From: Bremerella sp. TYQ1
Lineage (GTDB): Bacteria > Planctomycetota > Planctomycetia > Pirellulales > Pirellulaceae
Direction: 5' to 3'
Length of the DNA: 64,000 nucleotides
NCBI RefSeq assembly: GCF_020150455.1
Contig: NZ_CP083740.1
Coordinates: forward strand, 5,849,001 to 5,913,000
The notes beneath the pieces were generated by a model. It did not search any database, was not told the origin of the DNA, and saw only the letters and a program-made list of their open reading frames with translations. The first letter of the stretch is position 1; the number at the start of each line of letters is the position of its first letter. The position numbers and the translations under genes are program-made. Positions 44,174 to 52,050 of this stretch are shown here, piece by piece.

Positions 44174-44419
44174 TTAGGCCGCGATCCTCATCGGTTTCGT
44201 GGCCGGCTGGTTCACCTCTTGCGTGAATACCAGCGTGATACGCTCTTCCTCTTCGGCGTCGACCTGGTCGTGCAGTTCCAGCTCGTCGCGGAGGATCAAC
44301 AAATTGGATGGTGCCTGGATGCCGAGGCGGACTTTATCGGCTCCAACTTTCACGACGGTGATCAGAATCTCTTCGCCGAGTCGAAGCTTTTCACCTTCCT
44401 TGCGGGAAAGGACTAGCAT
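44174..44419 (-). CDS. csrA: CsrA/RsmA translational regulator
   Basis: An 81-residue CsrA. The family core is intact: MLVLSRKEGEKLRLGEEILITVVKVGADKVRLGIQAPSNLLILRDEL, including Arg6 (SRK) and the VRLGIQAP strand needed for RNA binding. The C-terminal tail after residue 50 is longer than in E. coli CsrA (61 residues) and acidic, then basic. CsrA dimers bind GGA motifs near ribosome sites to control translation. It follows a small gene on the same strand by 97 bases. No fliW or flagellar gene is near. Confidence 0.96.
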   Translation of the reverse strand: MLVLSRKEGEKLRLGEEILITVVKVGADKVRLGIQAPSNLLILRDELELHDQVDAEEEERITLVFTQEVNQPATKPMRIAA

Positions 44420-44516
44420 ATGAATAAACCTCCATGTTTATGCGGTCTTGGGTATGAAATAGGATCCAGCGGCTAGGTGACATGCGGCCAATCCATTGGC
44501 CGCGGCCTCCTGAAAA

Positions 44517-44810
44517 TCAGGCGGCCACTTGCAAAGCGGAAGCACTCGAAAGTTGCGTTCTCAGGAACCGCTCGCCACTGGCTCCATAGAACAAAATCGT
44601 GTTGGTATCGGTCTCCCAGATCGCCGTGCATTTGACGCTTCGCGGTCCGTGCAAGCAGAAATAGATCCCGCAAGGATCTTGGGCTCGCACAATGACACGT
44701 TCGGTCATGGGGAATACGCCCGGCTCAAGCTGCTCTTTGTCACATAGGATCTGGTAAATGTACTGCCGAAGGTGTTCCAGCTGCGTGAAACACGGGGATT
44801 CAGCGGCCAT
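44517..44810 (-). CDS. Small conserved-looking protein upstream of csrA
   Basis: A 97-residue protein with the start at the ATG complementary to 44808-44810 (MAAESPCFTQLEHLRQYIYQ); the longer open frame upstream looks non-coding. It is predicted as one N-terminal helix and a beta-sheet (TERVIVRAQDPCGIYFCLHGPRSVKCTAIWE, NTILFYGASGERFL), a pattern suggesting a small sensor-like or binding fold. Not recognised. Same strand as csrA and only 97 bases upstream, so co-transcription is likely. No signal peptide. Confidence 0.75.
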   Translation of the reverse strand: MAAESPCFTQLEHLRQYIYQILCDKEQLEPGVFPMTERVIVRAQDPCGIYFCLHGPRSVKCTAIWETDTNTILFYGASGERFLRTQLSSASALQVAA

Positions 44811-44981
44811 AGGTTGGGGATGCTCCGTATCTATACGGCCGAGTTCCGATCGCCATCGAAATAGGCCGTTTGGGTAACCTGGGTTAAGTGTTTGCAAAGT
44901 TAGGTATCGGCAGTGTGAACGTCAAAGTTTGACATAGATAGACTAGGAAGCATGGGAAATTTGTGATCGCGGCGCGTACAA

Positions 44982-45012
44982 AAAGCCCGAGCAGTCAAAC
45001 TGCCCGGGCTTT
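44982..45012 (-). terminator. Terminator of DUF6807 gene
   Basis: On the minus strand AAAGCCCG-G-GCAG and CTGC-T-CGGGCTTT form a stem with one mismatch around TTTGA, followed by a short T run. It lies 45 bases beyond the stop codon at 45057. Confidence 0.75.
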
Positions 45013-45056
45013 GATGTTTTTCTGAAGATTGATGTACTTTTCTCGTACGTTTGCCG

Positions 45057-46004
45057 TTACTTCTTCACCTTTTCGTAGCGAGCAAAGGCAGCAGGGATAT
45101 CAGCTTCGTCGGTGGTCCCTTCGTGAAGCAAAACGCGATAGCGGAGATTCATCGATTTGCCTGGCTCAATCGTGTGGTCGCCTGATTCGACGTCTTTCCC
45201 GACGAAGTCATGAATTCCGAAAGGATTTGCTGCGAACAGGCCGTACGTACGGACATGCCAGTGCGTTGGATAGCCGTAGCTGGACGGATGGTTCATGATG
45301 GTGATCCCAACGGTCTCGTCCTTCACAGGGCCGTAGTAATCGACCCATGCCGATTTCTTGCCCCAGGCATCTTTGTTCTTCGCACCCTTGTCGTTAACGA
45401 TGGTGCCTCCCTTCTTTGCGTCGACTTTCATCGTGCCCGGCACGCGGATGCCAAACGCACCTTCTTTGGTGTCGCCGAATGTGACTGGTTCGTCTCCGGC
45501 CATCACCGTTATGTCGAAGTCGAAGTACTGCCGGCCTTCGTCTTGTCCGAACGTAATGGTGCGGCGATCCCGACAAACGACGGTACCGTCTGGCTTTTCC
45601 CAGCGATTTACAGAGACGATCTGAGCGTTCTCGCCGTCTGAGACCTTCTCGAATTTCTCGTGGATGATTTGGCCGCCGACGCCTTCTTTTTCGAGCCAGA
45701 AGTCGGTGCCATTCACTTTGCCGTGCGTAAACCAAACACTGCGATGGTGGGGGTGATCGTCTCGTTCATGCTCGCCAACCGATTCGATGGGAAAACGACG
45801 CGTCATCGGCAGCCCATCTGGGCCGAGCAGTGGATACAGAATGGGCTTCGCACCACTCTTGGTCAGATAACGCGTTAGCAGTTTGCCGTCATAATGGACG
45901 GTCAAACCATCATCTTCTTGCGTAATTTCGTAGGTGGCTGCCAAGCAGACGGACGAAAAGCTGACAGCTAGCAGAAGGCTTAAGAGGCGGATCATGCGCG
46001 GCAT
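45057..46004 (-). CDS. Secreted DUF6807 (PmoA-like) protein
   Basis: A 315-residue exported protein. The Sec signal is MIRLLSLLLAVSFSSVCLA. The mature domain has family marks of DUF6807, once named methane oxygenase PmoA: LLGPDGLPMTRRFP, the metal-like HERDDHPHHRSVWFTHGKVNGTDFW motif, and GITIMNHPSSYGYPTHWHVRTYGLFAANPFG. The name is historical; these proteins are not membrane methane monooxygenases. They are abundant in planctomycetes near sugar-degradation genes and probably act on carbohydrates, but activity is unproven. Followed by a good terminator. Confidence 0.92.
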   Translation of the reverse strand: MPRMIRLLSLLLAVSFSSVCLAATYEITQEDDGLTVHYDGKLLTRYLTKSGAKPILYPLLGPDGLPMTRRFPIESVGEHERDDHPHHRSVWFTHGKVNGTDFWLEKEGVGGQIIHEKFEKVSDGENAQIVSVNRWEKPDGTVVCRDRRTITFGQDEGRQYFDFDITVMAGDEPVTFGDTKEGAFGIRVPGTMKVDAKKGGTIVNDKGAKNKDAWGKKSAWVDYYGPVKDETVGITIMNHPSSYGYPTHWHVRTYGLFAANPFGIHDFVGKDVESGDHTIEPGKSMNLRYRVLLHEGTTDEADIPAAFARYEKVKK

Positions 46005-46094
46005 ATCCTTTTGATTCAGGTGGGGTGTCGAACAGTGTAACGTAGAAAACTGTTCTCATCGTACCTGAGAGATATTCCGCAATCCAGCAAACGC

Positions 46095-46877
46095 CTAGTT
46101 TTGTGCCGTGGTAAAAGCAGGTTTCACGTATTCGCCGAGCGTCACGGCTTTGGCTTTGGCAATATCTTGTTCAATAGATTCAATCAGCTTCAGGTTTTCA
46201 GGCTGAATGCTCCACTGGAATTCGTGCGTGCTGCGAAGCGAAACGCTTTTAGCCGGGTTCGCGTGACGAATCGTTTTGCGAACTTCGCTGGGAACGGCCC
46301 CTTTGGCACTGATCTGATGGTTCAACTCGATACGGGCCTGGGGGAGATCACCTCCGGCACAAATGAAGTTCAACTGGGCCGACCAATCGCAGAATCGTGC
46401 GTAGGCATCGACCAACGCCTGATCCGAGATCTTGTTGAGATCTGATTCGTAGGTCAGCGGTTTGCCATCCAGTTTCAGGATCTGCGTTTGCGGATCATAG
46501 TTGACGCTGAACTTCGGATCTCGCAGAAAGTTCCAGAGTGGATCGTCTGGAAAATCACCGTGCGATTTGAAATAGGCAGAATGCTGCAGCACGTCTTGCG
46601 TCGACATAGTCAGCTTCACTTCTCGATTCGGATCGAGCAAAGTGATCTTGCCGGTGTTGTAGTCGATGATTGTCGCTTGCCGCGGCGGCGTAGCAATGAC
46701 GTCGTAGACTTTGGTGCCATTGAAAACCGTGTGATAGGTAACCGCTGGAATTCGGGCATTGCCGCGATAAATCTGCGTTGTGACTTGAAAGTCAGCCGCA
46801 ACGGAAGTCGCGATCAACGTGGTCCAAACGGCAAGAACAGCGAAGGTAAGCGTGGCAGTTTTCACAGGCTCAATCAA
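46095..46877 (-). CDS. Secreted protein of unknown function
   Basis: A 260-residue protein with a Sec signal (TATLTFAVLAVWTTLIATSVAADF). The mature part begins with a strand-rich segment (VTTQIYRGNARIPAVTYHTVFNGTKVYDV, ATIIDYNTGKITLLDPNREVKLTMST) that recalls lipoprotein-carrier LolA-like outer-fold strands, followed by a helical C-terminal half (KLIESIEQDIAKAKAV). I recognise no family with confidence. It is alone on its strand, between the DUF6807 gene and the alkyltransferase-like/EndoV gene, without obvious functional link to either. Confidence 0.75.
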   Translation of the reverse strand: MIEPVKTATLTFAVLAVWTTLIATSVAADFQVTTQIYRGNARIPAVTYHTVFNGTKVYDVIATPPRQATIIDYNTGKITLLDPNREVKLTMSTQDVLQHSAYFKSHGDFPDDPLWNFLRDPKFSVNYDPQTQILKLDGKPLTYESDLNKISDQALVDAYARFCDWSAQLNFICAGGDLPQARIELNHQISAKGAVPSEVRKTIRHANPAKSVSLRSTHEFQWSIQPENLKLIESIEQDIAKAKAVTLGEYVKPAFTTAQN

Positions 46878-46973
46878 CTCGTCGAAAGGTAATTCGCGGG
46901 GGCGAGATATCTATCTGCGAGGACGATAACGAATAGCGACCGGCGAAGTCTAGATGGATCACGGAAGAGGGGG

Positions 46974-48002
46974 CTACGCCACGATCGTGCTAGCATGTTG
47001 CCGGCTGATGCGATCCGCCCAATAGATTGGTTCCGGCGAACGATGCCCCGCAAGACAACGCTCGACGATTGTTTTCATTACTTCGTCGTCCACGCCAAAG
47101 CCGGCCGACACGTAGATCGGGTGCTTGGTCTTTTCATGCGGTCTGATCGCGTAGCCAAGCACGTCTTCTGGATTATTCTTCGAGGCGATAATTGGCTCCC
47201 ACGATCCGACTCGAAGTTCAGGAGCAAGGACAACACCGCAGATCAACTTCTTCGCGACTCCGATGGTTGGAATGCCGGCAAGTGCTCCGAGCATCGTCGC
47301 GATCCCCATCCGTCTCGGGTGAAGTTTCCCGTTGCCATCGACCAGCAGGATGTCAGGGAGAATGTCTTTCTGCTGCATTTCGGCCAACATAGATAAATGA
47401 ACGGGGATCTCGCGAAACGCCAAATAGCCGGTGATGTAGGGAAACTTGGCTTGATCGACGTATGTTTCCGTGCTCAATAGCGTCCGACCATCCATTTCGA
47501 CTCGACTGCAGGCAGAGACCGCTGATTGGCCTGCGTAAGAGACGTCGATTCCAGCGATCGTGTGAACGTCGGTGATCCTAAGCGGTCGCCGCTGCGGACA
47601 GTGGAATTCGCGTTGCCAACGTTTAAGTTCTGCCAAGGGAGCAGAGCGAGGAGGCATTTGCCACTGAAATTGGGAAAGATTGACTTTCCCTGACGCGACG
47701 GCGATCCCTTCTTCCTGAAGTCGCAAGGACTTTTCGTGTGAGTCTCCCAAGCTATACAGACCAACTTCGCCGGTAGAACGAATCACTCGATGCGAAGACT
47801 TGGCTACGGGGCATTTGGTATCGAGTAAATAAGTCGCCACCCAGCGGCTGGCAACTGTGTCACCGAGTGACTTCGCGATTTCGCCGTAGGTGGTTACCTG
47901 ACCCGAAGGAATGCCTTGGACGATCTGATCCACAAGGGGGCGAAGTTCGGTGATTCGCCGAGTAAATTGGTCCGCCACTTCACGAAGATTGGGAACGGCC
48001 AT
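46974..48002 (-). CDS. Alkyltransferase-like/endonuclease V fusion
   Basis: A 342-residue fusion. Residues 20-90 are an MGMT-like DNA-binding domain: IPSGQVTTYGEIAKSLG, SRWVATYLL and KSSHRVI. The active-site PCHRV of true alkyltransferases is SSHRV (Ser70), so the domain is of the ATL type, which binds alkylguanine without repairing it. Residues 125-342 form endonuclease V: AGIDVSY (Asp153), YLAFREIP (Glu198), ILLVDGNGKLHPRRMG (Asp222) and IGVAKKLI, with all catalytic acids in place; EndoV cuts near deoxyinosine or in RNA inosine. The fusion could bring the nuclease to alkylated DNA. It lies 17 bases after the VanZ-like gene. Confidence 0.92.
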   Translation of the reverse strand: MAVPNLREVADQFTRRITELRPLVDQIVQGIPSGQVTTYGEIAKSLGDTVASRWVATYLLDTKCPVAKSSHRVIRSTGEVGLYSLGDSHEKSLRLQEEGIAVASGKVNLSQFQWQMPPRSAPLAELKRWQREFHCPQRRPLRITDVHTIAGIDVSYAGQSAVSACSRVEMDGRTLLSTETYVDQAKFPYITGYLAFREIPVHLSMLAEMQQKDILPDILLVDGNGKLHPRRMGIATMLGALAGIPTIGVAKKLICGVVLAPELRVGSWEPIIASKNNPEDVLGYAIRPHEKTKHPIYVSAGFGVDDEVMKTIVERCLAGHRSPEPIYWADRISRQHASTIVA

Positions 48003-48019
48003 GAACGCGTCCTTGTTCG

Positions 48020-48430
48020 CTACGGAGAGTCGCCAGCCGAAGCTTTCGGACGCGGCAACTTACCTCTCAGCAGGGTAAAGAAGCCGAGGCCAAGGACAAT
48101 ACCAACGGCATCCGCTAAAAGATCCGTTGGATCTGGGGTACGTCCAACGACGAACATTTGCGTCATTTCATCGAATATCCCCAAAGCGATCATGCTGAGG
48201 GCAATAGCGACCGCCAAAAGCGGCGACCACCGAAACCCCCACGATCGAACGGCAAATGAAGCTGCAATGGCAAGCGTACCGTAGATCAGCGCATGGGCGA
48301 CTTTATCCACATGAGGGAAAAGAGCTTTGTCGGCCGGATGGGGAATCGGCCAATGGGTTGCCGTAAATGCGATCGCCCAAAGTCCTAGAAGGACCAAGCT
48401 GGCTAAGATAGGCAGTTTTCGCAGCGGCAT
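48020..48430 (-). CDS. VanZ-like membrane protein
   Basis: A protein of about 136 residues with four predicted helices. The ATG complementary to 48428-48430 (MPLRKLPILASL) is taken as start; a TTG three codons upstream is possible. Family marks are ALFPHVDKVAHALIYGTLAIA, the FRWSPLLAVAIALSMIALGIFDEMTQMFVVGRTPDPTDLLADAVGI segment with the conserved Asp-Glu...D-x-x-D. VanZ relatives affect teicoplanin resistance in one organism and otherwise have no known function. It is upstream of the ATL-EndoV gene on the same strand. Confidence 0.85.
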   Translation of the reverse strand: MPLRKLPILASLVLLGLWAIAFTATHWPIPHPADKALFPHVDKVAHALIYGTLAIAASFAVRSWGFRWSPLLAVAIALSMIALGIFDEMTQMFVVGRTPDPTDLLADAVGIVLGLGFFTLLRGKLPRPKASAGDSP

Positions 48431-48601
48431 GACGGGCAATTCCGACGACTGGGATTGAGGATGACTTCAGCCTAATCGACGCCCGGTAGCCCCACAACCG
48501 CGGTGCATCTTGCCAGTGACAGCCTGAATCAAGTATGGTTTGTAGCGATTACGGATTCTGGGCAAGTCATTCTTTAACAACACACAAGGCGTGAAACACG
48601 C

Positions 48602-49558
48602 ATGGCCATTCTGATCACCGGCGGAGCCGGCTTCATTGGTAGTCATCTGACTCAAATTTTGCTGAAGCAATCGGACGAAAAGCTTGTCAGCTTGGACAAC
48701 TTCAACGACTACTACGATCCGGCCCTCAAACGCGAAAACGTCAAACCTGTTTCTGAAGAGCCCCGAGTGACCCTTGTGGAGGGTGACTTCTGCGACAGTG
48801 ACGCGATGAAACGATTGTTCGATGAACACGAAATCGATCATGTCGTTCATTTGGGGGCGATGGCCGGTGTGCGAATCAGTGTGCAAAAGCCGGAGATGTA
48901 CCAGCAGGCAAACGTGGCCGGCACGCTGAGCCTGTTGGAAGCAGCTCGTCATCATCCGGTGAAGCGATTTTTACTCGCATCTTCCTCAACCGTTTACGGT
49001 AAGGGAGCTGGCGTCCCGTTTTGCGAAGATGCCCCGCTTGGCATTCCGGCTAGTCCCTACGGTGCCACCAAGCGGGCCGCAGAGTTGCTGTGCCTGACAT
49101 ACCATCAGCTGCATAGTGTGCCAACCGCTTGCCTAAGGCCGTTCAGCGTTTACGGTCCACGACTTCGCCCAGATCTCGCACTAACGATCTTCGCGAAAGC
49201 AGTCCACGAAGGCACGCCGATTCCGTTGTTCGGCGATGGTAGCATCCGTCGCGACTTCACCCATGTCAGCGACATTTGCCAAGGGTTTATCTCGGCTCTA
49301 ACGGCAGATGGTGTCGTTGGACAAGAGATTAACTTGGGGCACAGCGACCCCATCGAGATGCGCCGTCTGATCGAACTGTTGGAAAAGTCGTTCGACAAAA
49401 AAGCGGTAATCGACTATCAACCGGAACGTCCGGAGGACCTGCCGATTACGTATGCCAATCTTGAAAAGGCGGAAAAGCTGCTGGGATACGGTCCCAAAGT
49501 ACTGATTGAAGATGGCATTCAGGAGTACGTCGACTGGTTCCGAACCTGGCATGGCTAA
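48602..49558 (+). CDS. NAD-dependent nucleotide-sugar epimerase
   Basis: A 318-residue extended short-chain dehydrogenase of the GalE/UDP-glucuronate 4-epimerase type. The NAD-binding GGAGFIGS is at residues 7-14, followed by VSLDNFNDYYDPALKREN, typical of UDP-glucuronate epimerases. The catalytic Ser and Tyr-x3-Lys are in LLASSSTVYGKGA and PYGATKRAAE. RPFSVYGPRLRPD and FGDGSIRRDFTHVSDIC complete the signature. It most likely makes a sugar nucleotide for surface polysaccharide; the exact substrate needs activity data. Monocistronic by context. Confidence 0.92.
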   Translation: MAILITGGAGFIGSHLTQILLKQSDEKLVSLDNFNDYYDPALKRENVKPVSEEPRVTLVEGDFCDSDAMKRLFDEHEIDHVVHLGAMAGVRISVQKPEMYQQANVAGTLSLLEAARHHPVKRFLLASSSTVYGKGAGVPFCEDAPLGIPASPYGATKRAAELLCLTYHQLHSVPTACLRPFSVYGPRLRPDLALTIFAKAVHEGTPIPLFGDGSIRRDFTHVSDICQGFISALTADGVVGQEINLGHSDPIEMRRLIELLEKSFDKKAVIDYQPERPEDLPITYANLEKAEKLLGYGPKVLIEDGIQEYVDWFRTWHG

Positions 49559-49648
49559 TGGAATCAGGCGATTTCTCTTGTTAGGCTGAAGGAAACGTGC
49601 CTGAAGCTTGGACTGTTTCATCTTCCTTCAAACAAAGTGATTCCCGCC

Positions 49649-50293
49649 ATGCGCATCGCCCCGTCCTTCCTTTGCTTGCTCATCGTTTCGATGTTGGCGA
49701 TGTCGGTCTCCGCAGAAGAAGCGAAAAAGGAATCGAAAGCGAAGTCCCTCTTCGACGGCAAGTCGCTCGAGTTCTTCGATGTGCCACAATTTGGTGGTGA
49801 AGGAGAAGTCACCGTTGAGGATGGGGTCATCAAGATGGGCCAAGGCGTGATGCTGACCGGCATCACCTACAATAAGGACGATTTCCCGAAGACCAACTAT
49901 GAATTGATGTGGGAAGCACGCCGAACGATGGGAATCGACTTCTTCGCCGCGTGTACCTTCCCGGTCAAAGATAGCTACTGCAGTTTCGTCGCCGGCGGAT
50001 GGGGCGGTGCGGTCGTAGGCTTAAGCAACATCGATGGTGCCGATGCCTCCGAAAACGAAACGACGAAGTACATCCCGTTCAATGACGATCAGTGGTACCG
50101 TTTTAAAGTTCGCGTCACGGAAAAGAAAATCGAGGCCTGGATCGACGGGAAGCAGGTCATCGATGCGAACATCGAAGGTAAAAAAATCTCGATGCGTACC
50201 GAAGTCACACTTTCACAGCCGATGGGACTTTCGGCCTGGCAAAGTCAAGCTGAAATTCGCAAGATTGAATTTCGTGAGTTGGGCAAGAAGTAA
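49649..50293 (+). CDS. Secreted DUF1080-like protein
   Basis: A 214-residue exported protein; the ATG at 49649 gives the signal peptide MRIAPSFLCLLIVSMLAMSVSAEE. The remainder has the DUF1080 (3-keto-disaccharide hydrolase-type) pattern, a lectin-like beta-sandwich: KSLFDGKSLEFFDV, VEDGVIKMGQGVML, FPKTNYELMWEARRTMGIDFFAA, GGWGGAVVGLSNI and WYRFKVRVTEKKIEAWIDGKQVIDA. Related proteins bind or cleave oxidised disaccharides in planctomycetes; activity here is not shown. It lies head-to-tail against the YifB gene with 3 bases between stop codons. Confidence 0.88.
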   Translation: MRIAPSFLCLLIVSMLAMSVSAEEAKKESKAKSLFDGKSLEFFDVPQFGGEGEVTVEDGVIKMGQGVMLTGITYNKDDFPKTNYELMWEARRTMGIDFFAACTFPVKDSYCSFVAGGWGGAVVGLSNIDGADASENETTKYIPFNDDQWYRFKVRVTEKKIEAWIDGKQVIDANIEGKKISMRTEVTLSQPMGLSAWQSQAEIRKIEFRELGKK

Positions 50294-50296
50294 TTA

Positions 50297-51832
50297 TTAC
50301 CCGACCAGGCTGCGATCGAGCATCCGATAGTTGATTGCCTCGCAAACATGGTCGGCGGAAATCATCGTTGCAGATTCCAAGTCGGCAATGGTGCGAGCCA
50401 AACGCAAGATTTTGTCGTACGCTCTTGCCGACAGCCCAAAGCTGGTCACGCTTTGCTTCATCAGCGTTGCCGCTTCTTCTTCTACGTGGCAAAACTTACG
50501 AACTTCGCGGCTGCTCATTTGGGCGTTGTATCGCGTACGACTTCCAACGAAACGACGCGTTTGAAGCTTACGGGCAGCAACAACCATTTCTTTTAGTTCC
50601 GCACTGCTTGTTCCTTCGGTCTCGCTGGCCAATTCCTGATAAGGAACTGCCGGCACTTCAATTTGAATGTCGATCCGGTCGAGCAGTGGTCCAGAGATTT
50701 TACCGACATACTTTTCGACTTGGGGAACCGAGCAGCGGCAGTCGCGACGGGGATCGTTGCGAAACCCGCAAGGGCATGGGTTCATCGCTGCGACAAGCAT
50801 AAAGTCGGCCGGAAACGTGACGCTACGCAGGGCTCGGCTGATCGTTACCAGGCGATCTTCCAGCGGTTGCCGCATCAATTCAAGCGTACGGCGATTGAAC
50901 TCCGGGAGCTCGTCGAGAAAGAGAATTCCGTTATGGGATAGGCTGATTTCGCCAGGCGCCGGATTGCTGCCTCCTCCGACAAGTCCAGCCTCGCTAATGG
51001 TATGATGCGGAGAACGAAAGGGGCGTGTAGCCAGAAGAGGCTGGTTGGTCGCAAGCCGACCGGTGGCGCTATAAATACGCGTGGTTTCGACCGATTCGCT
51101 GGGAGTTAATTCTGGAAGAATCGTGCGGACGCGTTTGGCCAGCATCGTTTTTCCAGACCCAGGAGGCCCCACGAGAAGTAAGTTGTGCATTCCAGCTGAT
51201 GCGATCGTTGCGGCACGCTTGGCTAGTTCCTGGCCGCGAACATCCGCGAAGTCAACGTCGTAGGTCGAATGCTCTTCAAGTAGGGCGTGGATTTGTGGGG
51301 GGACTGGTTCGATATTGAGTTGACCTGAAAGGAACCCGACGGCTTCGGTCAGGCTAGTTACCGGAATAACTTCAATGCCTTCGACGACGGCCGCCTCTCT
51401 GGCATTTTCAGCGGGAACAATGATGCCGGCGAGACCTTGCTTTTCGGTTTCTATGGCCTTGGAAAGAATGCCGCGGATTGGACGTGCTGTTCCATCCAGG
51501 GCCAGTTCGCCAACGATTGCATACTGAGACAGCCGGTCACTGCTGAGTTGGCCACTGCCTAAGAGGATGCCGAGTGTAATTGGCAGGTCGAACGAGGCAG
51601 CGTTTTTAGGAAGTTCTGCCGGTGCCAAATTGATGACGACACGATCTCTCGGGCAAAAGAAGCCTGAGTTGACGATGGCTCGCTCGATCCGATGAACGCT
51701 TTCCTTGACTGCGGCTTCCGGTAGTCCAACGAGAACCGTCTTTGGGAGAGCGGTAGGGGAAACGTCCACTTCGACTTCTACCGGAATCGCGTCGATGCCT
51801 GCCATCGAATAGGTCCGCAGTTGCGCCAACAT
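50297..51832 (-). CDS. comM: YifB/ComM family AAA+ ATPase
   Basis: A 511-residue Mg-chelatase-like AAA+ ATPase, related to the ComM branch-migration helicase of natural transformation. Residues 1-170 form a Lon-like S5 fold (IPVEVEVDVSPTALPKTVLVGLPEAAVKESVHRIERA). The AAA domain has Walker A GPPGSGKTMLAKR, Walker B ILFLDELPEF and a sensor region. The zinc-finger-like CPCGFRNDPRRDCRC is typical, as is the C-terminal Mg-chelatase domain (VRKFCHVEEEAATLMKQSV...ARAYDKILRLARTIADL). It promotes integration of incoming single-stranded DNA in competent species; a recombination role is expected here too. Confidence 0.95.
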   Translation of the reverse strand: MLAQLRTYSMAGIDAIPVEVEVDVSPTALPKTVLVGLPEAAVKESVHRIERAIVNSGFFCPRDRVVINLAPAELPKNAASFDLPITLGILLGSGQLSSDRLSQYAIVGELALDGTARPIRGILSKAIETEKQGLAGIIVPAENAREAAVVEGIEVIPVTSLTEAVGFLSGQLNIEPVPPQIHALLEEHSTYDVDFADVRGQELAKRAATIASAGMHNLLLVGPPGSGKTMLAKRVRTILPELTPSESVETTRIYSATGRLATNQPLLATRPFRSPHHTISEAGLVGGGSNPAPGEISLSHNGILFLDELPEFNRRTLELMRQPLEDRLVTISRALRSVTFPADFMLVAAMNPCPCGFRNDPRRDCRCSVPQVEKYVGKISGPLLDRIDIQIEVPAVPYQELASETEGTSSAELKEMVVAARKLQTRRFVGSRTRYNAQMSSREVRKFCHVEEEAATLMKQSVTSFGLSARAYDKILRLARTIADLESATMISADHVCEAINYRMLDRSLVG

Positions 51833-52050
51833 GTCAAAATCCTCAGGATTGTCGATTCCGGTTGCCCATTAATACGTGCCCCCCATTGTGCGAGAGCATG
51901 ACCCCCTCGATCAAGCGATTCGGACCGATTTGCGATAACTTATGTCAATCTTCCATGCCGACGCGACTGAACGCTCGAAATCAGAGGTTTTCTGACGGCA
52001 TGTGCTATGGTTGGTGGTTGTGAGAAACTCACCTGCGGAGAATGGTGAAC

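Noticed and set aside
45057..46004. Methane monooxygenase from the PmoA family name
   Set aside because: DUF6807 proteins are soluble secreted proteins, unlike the membrane subunit of methane monooxygenase; no pmoB or pmoC near.
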